NCBI RefSeq assembly: GCF_004346095.1
Contig: NZ_SLZV01000002.1
Span: 120,749 to 184,748, forward strand
Source of the DNA: Faecalimonas umbilicata
GTDB taxonomy: Bacteria > Bacillota > Clostridia > Lachnospirales > Lachnospiraceae
Reading direction: 5' to 3'
Length of the DNA: 64,000 nt
Part shown: one piece after another, positions 15,942 to 24,654 of the stretch
How positions within the stretch are numbered: the stretch's first letter is position 1
Layout of the letters: each line of letters opens with the position of its first letter
Notes under the pieces: generated by a model
Database searches by the model: none
What the model was told of the DNA's origin: nothing
Seen by the model: only the letters and a program-made list of their open reading frames with translations
Translations under genes and position numbers: made by a program

Positions 15942-17615
15942 TTATTGTTGTTTCTTCTTATTTCGAACAATCACAAATACTGCAAGTCCTGCTGCCACAA
16001 GCAGAAGAAGAATATAAACAAACATCTGGCTCGTATCTCCCGTCTTCGCTGCTTTCTTTGCTGCATCCTTTCTCGCCTGTTCTTCCCGCTGCGCCTCTGT
16101 TCCCGCTTTGATCGTCACTTCTTTTATATCTGTCTGATCTGTATTCTGCCACGTTCCACTTTCAAACTTCTGTTGCCGGAAAGATGCCATCACCTTATAA
16201 AATCCTGCTTTGTGTATTTGAAATCCAGATTCTCCATCGGTCTCTCTCCAATCAAACTGATTTTCAATTTTCCAGCTCTCCGGAACGTATCTGGTATCGC
16301 CGTCTACTGGTTCTGTATTATCCTGTCCAGCTCCGTAAAGATGAAATGTGATCGTCTCATCCAAAGGATAATTGATATCTGTCCTTAAATCTGCAATCTG
16401 ATTTTTCCCGGCATCTGCCTTCCGGCTCAGTCGTTCTATAAGTTCAGTCTCTCGATAGTCGCAGCGCTTACAATTTCGTGCCCGTTCTCCCTTCTCTGTC
16501 GTTGTACTTTTCTTTGTAACAGTCCAGCCATTCATCTCATGTCCAAGCGGCTTTCCTTCTGTATAATCACAACCTTCCCTCTGACATTTTGTTGCCTCTG
16601 TACAAGTTGCCTTGGAAAGATCATGTCCAAGGGCTTTTCCTTCTGTGTAGTCGCAGCCTTCTCTCCGGCATCTTGCAGGTTCCGTACAGGTTGCCTTAGA
16701 GAGATCATGTCCGAGAGCCTCGCCTTCCGTATAGTCACAGCCTTCCCTCTGACATCTTGCTGGTTCCGTACAAGTCGCTTTGGAAAGATCATGACCAAGA
16801 GCCTCGCCTTCTGTATAGTCACAGCCTTCTTTCTGGCATCTTGCAGGCTCCGTACAGGTTGCCTTAGAGAGATCATGTCCAAGCGCTTCGCCTTCTGTAT
16901 AATCACAACCTTCTCTCTGGCATCTTGCTGGTTCCGCACAGGTTGCCTTTGAAAGATCATGTCCAAGCGCCTCGCCTTCTGTATAGTCACAGCCTTCTCT
17001 CTGACATCTTGCTGGTTCCGTACAAGTCGCCTTAGAGAGATCATGTCCAAGGGCAGGTTCTGTATAACTACAACCACTCCTCTGACATTTTGCTTTTTCG
17101 GTACAAGTTGCCGCTAAAAGATCATGCCCCCATTTTTCTTCCAGTAACATTCCACATGTTTTACATACGGAATCGTTTGTACAAGTCGCTGGATCTCCCG
17201 CATGCGAAAGGGTACTCACTGTCACTGTATAAGAATTTATTTGTCCCTGATACTCTACGTTACATATTCTCGGTACTGAAAAGTCTTCTGTTTGCAATGC
17301 ATTTCCCTGCTCCAGCTTCTTCTGCCCATCATCTGCTGACGGCTTCAACGGATCAAACCGTACTATAGCATCTGCCGGATCACAGGTAACCTCTGCGGTA
17401 AGACTTGTAAGATCTGTATTACACGGAAGCCCTTCCACATTAATTTTCTGCTGTTGATCATCCACCGTTCCTTTTACTCCCTGAATCTTAAATTCTGTAA
17501 TCTTAGGAGTGTCCGCTGTCGGCAAGGCATCTTCCGCTAATACTCTCACCTGAGACATACTGCATAACATCAGAACTGCCACAAAATATGCCATCCATTT
17601 TTTGATTGTCTTCAT
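15942..17615 (-). CDS. Secreted surface protein with Cys-rich 28-residue repeats and C-terminal anchor
   Basis: The protein (557 residues from this start) begins with a signal peptide (MKTIKKWMAYFVAVLML...LAEDA), then an Ig-like region of about 110 residues. Seven units follow with the pattern TC-x5-C-x4-C-DYTEG-x-ALGHDLSKA, then another Ig-like module. The C-terminus has KTGDTS, a hydrophobic span and a basic tail (RNKKKQQ), as in sortase substrates, but without the usual leading Pro of PKTGD. The longer frame starts at 17666, but GGAGGGG precedes the ATG at 17615. The role is probably surface display or adhesion. The Cys triplets might bind metal or form cross-links. A single-gene unit. Confidence 0.82.
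   Translation of the reverse strand: MKTIKKWMAYFVAVLMLCSMSQVRVLAEDALPTADTPKITEFKIQGVKGTVDDQQQKINVEGLPCNTDLTSLTAEVTCDPADAIVRFDPLKPSADDGQKKLEQGNALQTEDFSVPRICNVEYQGQINSYTVTVSTLSHAGDPATCTNDSVCKTCGMLLEEKWGHDLLAATCTEKAKCQRSGCSYTEPALGHDLSKATCTEPARCQREGCDYTEGEALGHDLSKATCAEPARCQREGCDYTEGEALGHDLSKATCTEPARCQKEGCDYTEGEALGHDLSKATCTEPARCQREGCDYTEGEALGHDLSKATCTEPARCRREGCDYTEGKALGHDLSKATCTEATKCQREGCDYTEGKPLGHEMNGWTVTKKSTTTEKGERARNCKRCDYRETELIERLSRKADAGKNQIADLRTDINYPLDETITFHLYGAGQDNTEPVDGDTRYVPESWKIENQFDWRETDGESGFQIHKAGFYKVMASFRQQKFESGTWQNTDQTDIKEVTIKAGTEAQREEQARKDAAKKAAKTGDTSQMFVYILLLLVAAGLAVFVIVRNKKKQQ
16524..17108 (-). repeat. Seven tandem 84-bp coding repeats
   Basis: Six full units of 84 bases plus a first unit of 81 encode the 28-residue Cys-rich motif. 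The middle units are nearly identical at the protein level and differ mainly at synonymous positions and at Thr/Ala, Gln/Arg and Arg/Lys exchanges. This pattern suggests duplication with some age and possible copy-number change between strains. Confidence 0.92.
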
Positions 17616-17892
17616 AAAATCCCCTCCTTCCGAATCCATGTACCGCATCACTTCCAGATGTTGCAATTACATAGAAGTGAATACTCGCTTGCACTTGAGA
17701 TTTAGGTATTCTTTTTTTTATCATACTATATTTCAGTTTTTTTATCTACTTTTAATTAATATTCTGTATTTTTTCGTTATTATTCACAATTTTCTTATTC
17801 TACCATCACCTATGCGAGAGCTTTTTCGTATTGCATGCACAAATTTTTTAAGCGTGCACGCTCACTAAACTAGTTTGCTTTTCGATTTTCTC

Positions 17893-17921
17893 TTGCCCAT
17901 GCAAAAAAACTGCGGTATGAT
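17893..17921 (+). promoter_or_regulatory. Promoter in the 394-base gap before the LUD gene
   Basis: TTGCCC and TATGAT with a 17-base spacer lie about 90 bases before the LUD gene. The remainder of the gap 17,616-18,009 holds A/T-rich sequence and a short inverted repeat (CTGCAAAA/TTTTGCAG, 17,943-17,976), with no credible gene. Confidence 0.5.
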
Positions 17922-18009
17922 AATACAAAAAATAAGGCTGCTGCAAAAGAAATAACAGCTTTCATTTTGCAGTACTCTGACCACACACTTTTATAAGGGG
18001 GTATTCTTT

Positions 18010-18663
18010 ATGACACAGGCAACTGATACAACACCAAAACAACAGGCACGCGCAGCGTTGGCCAATACGATCATTCAAAAACTGGCAAAACGAAATATGG
18101 AGGGGTACTACTGTCCGACTGCTTCTGAAGCCGTTCAGCAAGCTCTTTCTTTTATCCCAGCAAAATCTTCAGTAAGCTTTGGCGGGTCTGTCACACTGGA
18201 AGAGAGCGGTATGCTCCAGGCGCTCCGCGAAGCAGATATCACACTCATTGACCGAGGGCTCGCCCGCACTCCGCAAGAGCGAAAAGAAGTTTACTTAAAA
18301 AGTGCAGCTTCTGATTTCTTCTTTATGAGTTCCAATGCCATTACCATTGACGGTGAGCTGATCAATATCGACGGAAACGGAAATCGACTTGCCTGTCTGA
18401 TTCACGGACCAGAGCATGTTATCATCCTTGCAGGAATGAATAAAATTGTCACAGATGTTCCATCTGGAATCGCACGCGTTCAAAATATTGCTACTCCTGC
18501 AAATGCTGCAAGACTTCAGACAAACACACCTTGTAAAGTAACAGGCACATGTGCAGACTGCCATTCTGCGGACTGTATGTGCTGTCAGGTCGTTGTCACA
18601 AGGCACTCCAGACATACCGGTCGTATCAAGGTCATTTTGATTGGAGAAGATTTAGGATATTAA
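18010..18663 (+). CDS. LUD-domain protein (lactate utilization LutC/YkgG-like)
   Basis: The 217-residue protein is almost entirely one LUD (DUF162) domain, with the family features SFGGSVTLEESGM, the FFFMSSNAITIDGELINIDGNGNR strand-turn region and HVIILAGMNKIV. LutC-type proteins take part in oxidising L-lactate together with LutA/LutB iron-sulfur subunits. Single stand-alone versions like this one are common in Clostridia and their exact role is unclear. The C-terminus has a Cys cluster (C-x3-C-x2-C-x4-C-x-CC) that could hold metal. No lutA or lutB neighbour is present. AAGGGGG is 8 bases before the ATG. Confidence 0.88.
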   Translation: MTQATDTTPKQQARAALANTIIQKLAKRNMEGYYCPTASEAVQQALSFIPAKSSVSFGGSVTLEESGMLQALREADITLIDRGLARTPQERKEVYLKSAASDFFFMSSNAITIDGELINIDGNGNRLACLIHGPEHVIILAGMNKIVTDVPSGIARVQNIATPANAARLQTNTPCKVTGTCADCHSADCMCCQVVVTRHSRHTGRIKVILIGEDLGY

Positions 18664-18725
18664 ACAATAAGAAATATCCACAAAAATTTCCCCTAAAAAG
18701 GAATTTTCTATACAATAAGACGTAA

Positions 18726-18792
18726 CCAGAAAATACCGGGACATCGAACTGAATTCCTCTCACTAAGATGTCCTCCCTGGTATTTTCCTATT
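18726..18792 (+). terminator. Terminator after the LUD gene
   Basis: AGAAAATACCGGGACATC pairs with GATGTCCTCCCTGGTATTTTC, an extended stem ending in T-rich sequence. Confidence 0.75.
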
Positions 18793-18935
18793 CTGTTGTC
18801 TTTTTCTTTACGACTGCATTTTTAATGTTTATCATTAATTTATTATTGATATATGTATATACCCTTGCTATAATATTTTTACAAAGATAATACTAGCAAA
18901 CGGTACTTTTTTACCTTATTAAAGGAGGTCTTTCT

Positions 18936-19559
18936 ATGAAGGCAATATCGGATTCCCTTTCTCACCCACGGTCAAATGATCAGGTTCAGCAGCCCCTTGC
19001 TCTTTGCAAGTGGATTCTCTTCCTCTATACGCTTTACTTATTTTTTATGATTGCATGTTCTGTCTGTAATACTATTTTCCTCTGCGGTTCACCAGCAGAC
19101 AGTATCTCCGTGATTGATACCGGAAACGGCATAAAGATTCAGCTTCTTTTCGGTTTTTTGAGGCTTTCTGAAAGCTATCTTCCACCAAATTATATGAATA
19201 CTTCTGCACAGTTACTTGGTATCCCTCTGACCATCCTGGATATTCTTCTAGAATACCTGCCCAAACTTCTGATCTGTGTACAGTTTCAGAAAATTTTCCG
19301 GAAATTAAAGATAACTTCAACCCCTTTCTTTCCTGAAATTATATTCTATATCAACCGGATTGCATACAGTATGCTATTTCTCGGTATTTTCAGCCAGTTT
19401 CTGTTACAGATGATTGTATTTCGAATCGCGTATCAAACATTTTATTTCAACAATCCATTACGATTTTCATGGATTCTTGCCGGATGTATCGCACTGATTC
19501 TTGCAAACATTTTCAGACACGGCTGTATGCTTCAGAAAGAATCAGATGAAACTTTATAG
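18936..19559 (+). CDS. DUF2975-like membrane protein
   Basis: The 207-residue protein has four hydrophobic segments (about 26-48, 91-112, 135-160 and 180-194) with a short extracellular loop after the first. The layout and the last segment (FSWILAGCIALILANIFRHGCMLQ) resemble DUF2975 proteins, which normally pair with a small Xre regulator. No such regulator is directly adjacent; the nearest small Xre gene is at 14,880. AAAGGAGG is 8 bases before the ATG. The gene stands alone with a terminator further downstream. The family call is tentative. Confidence 0.55.
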   Translation: MKAISDSLSHPRSNDQVQQPLALCKWILFLYTLYLFFMIACSVCNTIFLCGSPADSISVIDTGNGIKIQLLFGFLRLSESYLPPNYMNTSAQLLGIPLTILDILLEYLPKLLICVQFQKIFRKLKITSTPFFPEIIFYINRIAYSMLFLGIFSQFLLQMIVFRIAYQTFYFNNPLRFSWILAGCIALILANIFRHGCMLQKESDETL

Positions 19560-19676
19560 AATTTCATCACGATTGGCTACCTAGCTTTTCAAGAGGAATC
19601 TTCCCAATTTCTCCTTACAGGATAAGCCTCCTATATTTCCAAAAATATTTCACTCCACCTCTTAACAAAGATCCAA

Positions 19677-19740
19677 AAATGCCAGACAGTAATTCCAAAT
19701 GAGATTCCCTCATAAAGACTTTCTGTCTGGCATTTTCTAT
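19677..19740. terminator. Bidirectional terminator between DUF2975-like and GH2 genes
   Basis: AATGCCAGACAG pairs with CTGTCTGGCATT, with A and T flanks on both sides, between convergent genes. Confidence 0.8.
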
Positions 19741-19753
19741 TTTTCTTTTTTAC

Positions 19754-22006
19754 TTATTTTTTTATCTGCTGCAATTCGCGGTTAATGACAAGAATTAATT
19801 CTTTCGGAATTCCCAAATTCTTTAATTTGCTCATCGCATCTAATGTCATTACTTTCATCATTGCAAATTTAGGGTGATCTACCATTTCTCCAAAATATTT
19901 CAAAATAATCGCTTCACCTTTTGGATGCTTCATGATCTCTCCAAGCTTATCCATACTAGAATAGCACTCCGGATCCAATGCAATCTCCTCTGTACCGGCA
20001 TCTTCCAAGTCAAACTTTTCAAACCAGTTAATGACATTTCCGCCTTGATCTTTCTGTACATATTCATAGCTCTTATCCGGCTCTGTCACTCGATGAAGCA
20101 CCATCTCATCTTCATATACTGTCTCTGCTTGGTCAAACCCTTTTACAGTAATTTTGTTTTCTCCCATCGGAAGTACTACCGTGAAATTCGTCATTGGTTC
20201 TGGCTGTTCTTTCACACCAGCAAGCTTTCCATTGACATATACTTCAAGCTTTTTAAGATTGGACAATACTGTAATTGTGTTCTCTTCCTGATGACGATTT
20301 ACAAATCTGCTGCCAGCTAATTTTACAAAGCTTTCTTTTGACCAGTTTGCTTTGTATAAGTAATATGCATCTTTCTTGATCTTTCGGTCAATCGTCACAA
20401 GTCCCTTCTGATTTTGTCCCTGCTTTCCGCCTTCATCACGGTTGGCGCTTCCAAAATCACACAGATTCCAAACATAACTTCCGACAAAGTAATCCCGCTC
20501 TTCAAAAGCTTTCAGCGCATTTTCCGAGAACAACAACTGATACTCTTCCGAATAATCTTTCGTCTTCGGTTCATAAGAGTGATAGTCTGGATTGGTATCT
20601 ACACCATATTCTGTCACAAGCAGCGGAACATCCGGACAGGCCATATGGAACTCATCCAGACGCTGCTGCAGTCCTGTCATCTTATCATAATACCATCCAT
20701 AGTACAGATTATACCCAACTAAATCTGCCATTCGATTCAAAGGACTTTCATTTGTCACGGAATAGATATTTGCCTCTGCTGTATACCTGCTCGGATCTAA
20801 CTGCTTTGTATACGCTGCCATCGCTTTTACCTTTTCGTGGATCTCTGCCGTCTCTCCTGCAATTGTAATCTCGTTTTGCACACCCCAGCAATAAATCGAG
20901 ATGTGATTTCCACGCTGTTTGATCAAACGTTCCATCTGCTGTCTGATATTTTCATCTGCTTTTTCGCTTTCTGATAAAATACTGATGAATGGTACTTCTG
21001 CCCATACAAGAATTCCTTCTTCATCGCAGCGGCGATAAAAATAATCATCGTGCTGATAATGTGAAAGACGAACGGAATTTGCTCCCACTTCTTTTACAAG
21101 AGAAAGATCTTCTTCCATTTGCTCTTTGGAAACTGCATTTCCCACACCGCCAAAATCTTGATGACGAGCAACTCCTCGAATCTTGATGTGTTTTCCGTTT
21201 AAAAACATTCCTTTCTCCGGATCAATCTTGATTTCACGGAATCCTGTTGCAATACTGCGTGTTTCTTCCACTCCATCTTTTGTGCAGATTTCAACCTGTA
21301 CTTGATATAAATACGGATCTTCTACTCCCATCCATAAATGTGGGTGATCTATTTCTGTCCGGATCGTAAATGCCTGTTTCTCAGAGAAATACATGCTAAG
21401 AGTCTTTTCAAGGACTACTCCCTGTCTATCTAAAACAGATACTTTGACTTCTCCTTCGCAATCTTTTCCTTCGTTGATCACACAACCGGTTACTGTGACT
21501 TCCCACTTTTGTCCATCCAACTTCTGTGTTCTGACTTGCACACCATCTCTGCTGCCATCTAAGTAGTCAAAATGAAGCTGTTGTGGCACGAACACTAATT
21601 TTACATCCCGATAGACGCCTCCATAGAACGAGAAATCTGCCATCTGCGGATACACTTCATCCGTCGCCGTATTGTCTGTTACAATTTCTAACAAGTTTTT
21701 TCCAACAATGATGTGCTCATTCAACGCAATTCTGTACATTGCGTATGGACAAGTATTGTGACAAATAGTTTTTCCATTCATATACACAGTACTCTTCATC
21801 GCAGATGCGCCGATTTCCAGGAAAATCTTTTCTTTTAAGTCCTCTTCTGAAAAAAGAACTTCTTTTTTGTAAAAGCCTTTTCCTCTCCACATCGAAATTC
21901 CTGATTGACCATCGACAGCATTGTATGTGTGAGGCAATGTCACACAGCTTTCCACTTCATTTTCTTTGTGAAAAAGCCAGTTGTCATTCAATAAAATTTC
22001 TTTCAA
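19754..22006 (-). CDS. Glycoside hydrolase family 2 enzyme, likely beta-glucuronidase/beta-galacturonidase or beta-galactosidase
   Basis: This cytoplasmic GH2 enzyme (about 750 residues) has a jelly-roll domain (1-150), an Ig-like domain (to about 260) and a TIM barrel. In the 753-residue reading, the acid/base is Glu382 (WGVQNE), the nucleophile Glu469 (VTEYGVD), and an N-x-K triad is at 535-537 (NQK). N-x-K binds the carboxylate in glucuronidases but also appears as NDK in some galactosidases, so the sugar is not settled. Neighbouring ketodeoxygluconate genes favour a uronide. The loop after WAEVPF is short (no Loop 1). A DUF4982-like domain and a helical tail of about 90 residues follow. 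A GTG at 22015 is possible, but GAGG sits 8 bases before the TTG at 22006. Confidence 0.85.
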   Translation of the reverse strand: MKEILLNDNWLFHKENEVESCVTLPHTYNAVDGQSGISMWRGKGFYKKEVLFSEEDLKEKIFLEIGASAMKSTVYMNGKTICHNTCPYAMYRIALNEHIIVGKNLLEIVTDNTATDEVYPQMADFSFYGGVYRDVKLVFVPQQLHFDYLDGSRDGVQVRTQKLDGQKWEVTVTGCVINEGKDCEGEVKVSVLDRQGVVLEKTLSMYFSEKQAFTIRTEIDHPHLWMGVEDPYLYQVQVEICTKDGVEETRSIATGFREIKIDPEKGMFLNGKHIKIRGVARHQDFGGVGNAVSKEQMEEDLSLVKEVGANSVRLSHYQHDDYFYRRCDEEGILVWAEVPFISILSESEKADENIRQQMERLIKQRGNHISIYCWGVQNEITIAGETAEIHEKVKAMAAYTKQLDPSRYTAEANIYSVTNESPLNRMADLVGYNLYYGWYYDKMTGLQQRLDEFHMACPDVPLLVTEYGVDTNPDYHSYEPKTKDYSEEYQLLFSENALKAFEERDYFVGSYVWNLCDFGSANRDEGGKQGQNQKGLVTIDRKIKKDAYYLYKANWSKESFVKLAGSRFVNRHQEENTITVLSNLKKLEVYVNGKLAGVKEQPEPMTNFTVVLPMGENKITVKGFDQAETVYEDEMVLHRVTEPDKSYEYVQKDQGGNVINWFEKFDLEDAGTEEIALDPECYSSMDKLGEIMKHPKGEAIILKYFGEMVDHPKFAMMKVMTLDAMSKLKNLGIPKELILVINRELQQIKK

Positions 22007-22018
22007 CCTATTCACCTC

Positions 22019-23422
22019 TTATTTGTTAGCTTCTTTTTTACTTAAAATTGCTTTATCTCCATACATTTCTTTGTACTCTTCTGCCGTAATATGATACCGC
22101 TTCAGAGCGATCACACTCGCCAAATCTCCCAACAGCGGAGCTCCAAGGTACATTGCGATTGTTGCGATATACAATGTAGTTGTCGGTTCTGCTCCTGCGC
22201 TGTATCCTGCAAGTCCCATAAGGATACCTACAATCGAAGAACCAAATGCACTGATCACCTTATCTACCAGTGAAAATGTAGCACCGATGAATCCCGGCAT
22301 AAACTTTCCTGTTTTTAATTTGTGATAGTCGATGATCTCTGCGATCATTGGATCTACATTTTGAGCAGAGAATCTTCTAAAGAGCATATTCAATGCCATC
22401 AATGCCACAAAGACAAACAGTGTTCCCTCTCCAAAAGGACGGAAAATAATTAAAATAGCCTCTAAAGTCAAGTTTGCCACAGCTCCGATCAGAGATGCTT
22501 TCTTACATCCAAATTTTACTGCAACAGAACCTGCAACAAATGCACCTACAAGGGACATCGGCGTAGAGATTCCCCCTACGATCGGCTGTAAATCAATGTT
22601 TCCTACCGCATAAATATAAAAGTATGTCATGACTGAAGTCTGGATTGTTGACGCAATCTTATCTGTGGATGCAGCTAAGATCAACATTCGCAGCGGCTGA
22701 TTCAGACGAAGCACATTGATACTGTCTTTGATTGTGATCTTCTCTTCCTTTTTGTTAGGATCTTGTCTGTAAAACTCTGGCTTATCAGAACTTGAAATCG
22801 CAAACAAACAACCTACTAAAAGAATTGCATGTAAGATAAACGCACTGATGATAATAAGCATCCACCCTTTTTGCGATCCGAGTCCACCATTTTTCTGTAA
22901 AATCGGAATAATAGCCGTTGTCATGATCAAGCTAAGCAGCGTAGAATAGCATCCTCCTGCCACGCCTGAAAGCGGACGATATTTTGGATTTTTTGTTACG
23001 ATGGACAATACACATTTATTTACCGTTGTCATAAAGGTATATCCAACTACCCATACCGCATACCACAGAATTACCCATACCATACGATAGGACTGTGGAA
23101 TATCAAATGAAAACAGATAGATCATAAAGCTTGCCAGAAGCATAATCAGAGATCCGATCACTAAGAATGGTCTGAACTTACCAAATCTTGTCTCTGTTCT
23201 ATCAATGATCGAACCAATAACAGGGTCTGTAATCCCATCAAAGATTCTCATCGCAGTCATTACAAGCCCCATGATCATAATATTTAATCCAAGTGCTTCT
23301 GTACTAAACACAAGGAAAAACGACATATTCAACATATTGAATACATTCGATGCCGCGGAACCAAGTGGTGTCATAATAACACGTGTGGCTTCCATTTTTG
23401 AATTTTTTACTTTTGTACTCAT
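22019..23422 (-). CDS. GPH-family sugar/uronide symporter
   Basis: This 467-residue transporter has 12 predicted helices and the GPH signature (RIFDGITDPVIGSIIDRTETRFGKFRPF). It probably imports the glycoside that the GH2 enzyme, whose start lies about 13 bases after this stop codon, then cleaves inside the cell, the same arrangement as UidB/UidA. The open frame begins at a TTG at 23434, but GGAGGG is 7 bases before the ATG at 23422. The AraC regulator gene lies upstream in the same direction, so the three may be cotranscribed. Confidence 0.88.
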   Translation of the reverse strand: MSTKVKNSKMEATRVIMTPLGSAASNVFNMLNMSFFLVFSTEALGLNIMIMGLVMTAMRIFDGITDPVIGSIIDRTETRFGKFRPFLVIGSLIMLLASFMIYLFSFDIPQSYRMVWVILWYAVWVVGYTFMTTVNKCVLSIVTKNPKYRPLSGVAGGCYSTLLSLIMTTAIIPILQKNGGLGSQKGWMLIIISAFILHAILLVGCLFAISSSDKPEFYRQDPNKKEEKITIKDSINVLRLNQPLRMLILAASTDKIASTIQTSVMTYFYIYAVGNIDLQPIVGGISTPMSLVGAFVAGSVAVKFGCKKASLIGAVANLTLEAILIIFRPFGEGTLFVFVALMALNMLFRRFSAQNVDPMIAEIIDYHKLKTGKFMPGFIGATFSLVDKVISAFGSSIVGILMGLAGYSAGAEPTTTLYIATIAMYLGAPLLGDLASVIALKRYHITAEEYKEMYGDKAILSKKEANK

Positions 23423-23499
23423 CTTACCCTCCAAATACTTTTCTCAGGTAAAAATTATATCTCTTTTCCTCCCTTCCTTTCATATAGAAAATAAAGCTT

Positions 23500-24483
23500 T
23501 TACTGTCTTTTATTAAGATTTTTATGCTTTTTTCGGTAATTGTCCGGAGACTCGCCATACTTTTGTTTAAAGCATTTATAAAAATACCCTTCATTCGCAT
23601 ATCCGATTTCAGATGAAATCTCCTCTATCTTCCTATCTGTTTTGCATAATAAATTAGATGCTTCTGCCATACGTATGTCAAACAAAATATCTTTAAATCC
23701 CCGGTTCCCATCCATTTTCAACAGCGCACTAAGATAATTGGGGTGGAAGCACAACTCTTTTGCCACTGAATTCAAAGTTGCATTTCGATAATTTTTCTTT
23801 AAGTATTCAATTACCTCTTTTTGGATCTTGATGCTTTTCTGTGTAATGACTGCCTCATCTTCTGCTCCAACCGCTCTCGATATTTCCGTAAAAAGTAAGA
23901 GCAGACATGCGGTAATCTTTCCAATATTCTTTTGTTCTTCCAGAAAATACTCACAAATAAGTTGTTCCATAACCTTTTCTTCAAAGCTTCCCTCCGGAAG
24001 ATGATAAAAAATGTAATTTTTCTTTTTACTTTCCGAATACAGACTATTAATGATATAGTTAGAAATGTATTTATCTTCTGAAAACAAATACATAAAAATG
24101 GTATCAAAAAAATCAGCCGTCATTAATATATTAAACATCCAAATATCATCTGTTGCCCGCTCTGAAGAATGACTTACATTTCGATTCATCAGACAGATAT
24201 CTCCCGATTTCATTCGAATTTCCTTTCCTTCTATCTGCACCGAAAGTTCTCCCTCCATCATAAAAGAAAGTTCGATATACTCATGTCTGTGATTAGGAAT
24301 CGGAACATTTTTATATTTTTGACGGATTACAACCCTCTCTTTGCATACCTCTTCATTCGGATACGAAATGACAATCTGGTCTTCATCTCTATGCATTTGC
24401 GGCACACTATGACGCTTCTTCATATTTCCTGCTTGCTTTTCACTTTGAAGATAATGCTTCAACACTTCGTAATTCTTTTCCAT
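23500..24483 (-). CDS. AraC-family transcriptional regulator of the GH2/symporter genes
   Basis: The protein (327 residues from this start) has an N-terminal cupin sensor (about 50-150, with VPIPNHRHEYIELSFMMEGE and SGDICLMNRNVSHSSE) and a C-terminal double HTH ending in GYANEGYFYKCFKQKYGESPDNYRK. It most likely activates the symporter and glycosidase genes directly downstream when their substrate is present. The frame extends to 24534, but GGAGG lies 6 bases before the ATG at 24483. A hairpin terminator separates it from the kinase gene upstream. Confidence 0.9.
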   Translation of the reverse strand: MEKNYEVLKHYLQSEKQAGNMKKRHSVPQMHRDEDQIVISYPNEEVCKERVVIRQKYKNVPIPNHRHEYIELSFMMEGELSVQIEGKEIRMKSGDICLMNRNVSHSSERATDDIWMFNILMTADFFDTIFMYLFSEDKYISNYIINSLYSESKKKNYIFYHLPEGSFEEKVMEQLICEYFLEEQKNIGKITACLLLLFTEISRAVGAEDEAVITQKSIKIQKEVIEYLKKNYRNATLNSVAKELCFHPNYLSALLKMDGNRGFKDILFDIRMAEASNLLCKTDRKIEEISSEIGYANEGYFYKCFKQKYGESPDNYRKKHKNLNKRQ

Positions 24484-24597
24484 GCTGCCTCCACGTTCTG
24501 ATGTCTCATTTGCTTCCATTTGCGTGTATGACACTATATTACAAGATTATTTTCCAAAAGTATAGTCCCTTGCAATATTTTTTCATATAAGCAATAA

Positions 24598-24650
24598 AAC
24601 ATATCGTTTCATGCTTTTCACCTGCATAAAACGATATGTTCTATTTTTTC
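24598..24650 (-). terminator. Terminator after the second kinase gene
   Basis: AACATATCGTTT pairs with AAACGATATGTT around a 17-base loop that includes a smaller GCA/TGC pairing, with T-rich sequence after it on the minus strand. Confidence 0.75.
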
Positions 24651-24654
24651 TTTC

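Noticed and set aside
16532..17077. 181-residue Arg/Lys/Gln-rich frame inside the surface-protein repeats
   Set aside because: It is the alternative frame of the 84-base repeats on the same strand and only mirrors their periodicity.
16524..17108. Regular 84-base repeats that might suggest a CRISPR array
   Set aside because: The repeats are contiguous, lack unique spacers, and encode an in-frame protein motif in an exported protein with signal peptide and anchor.
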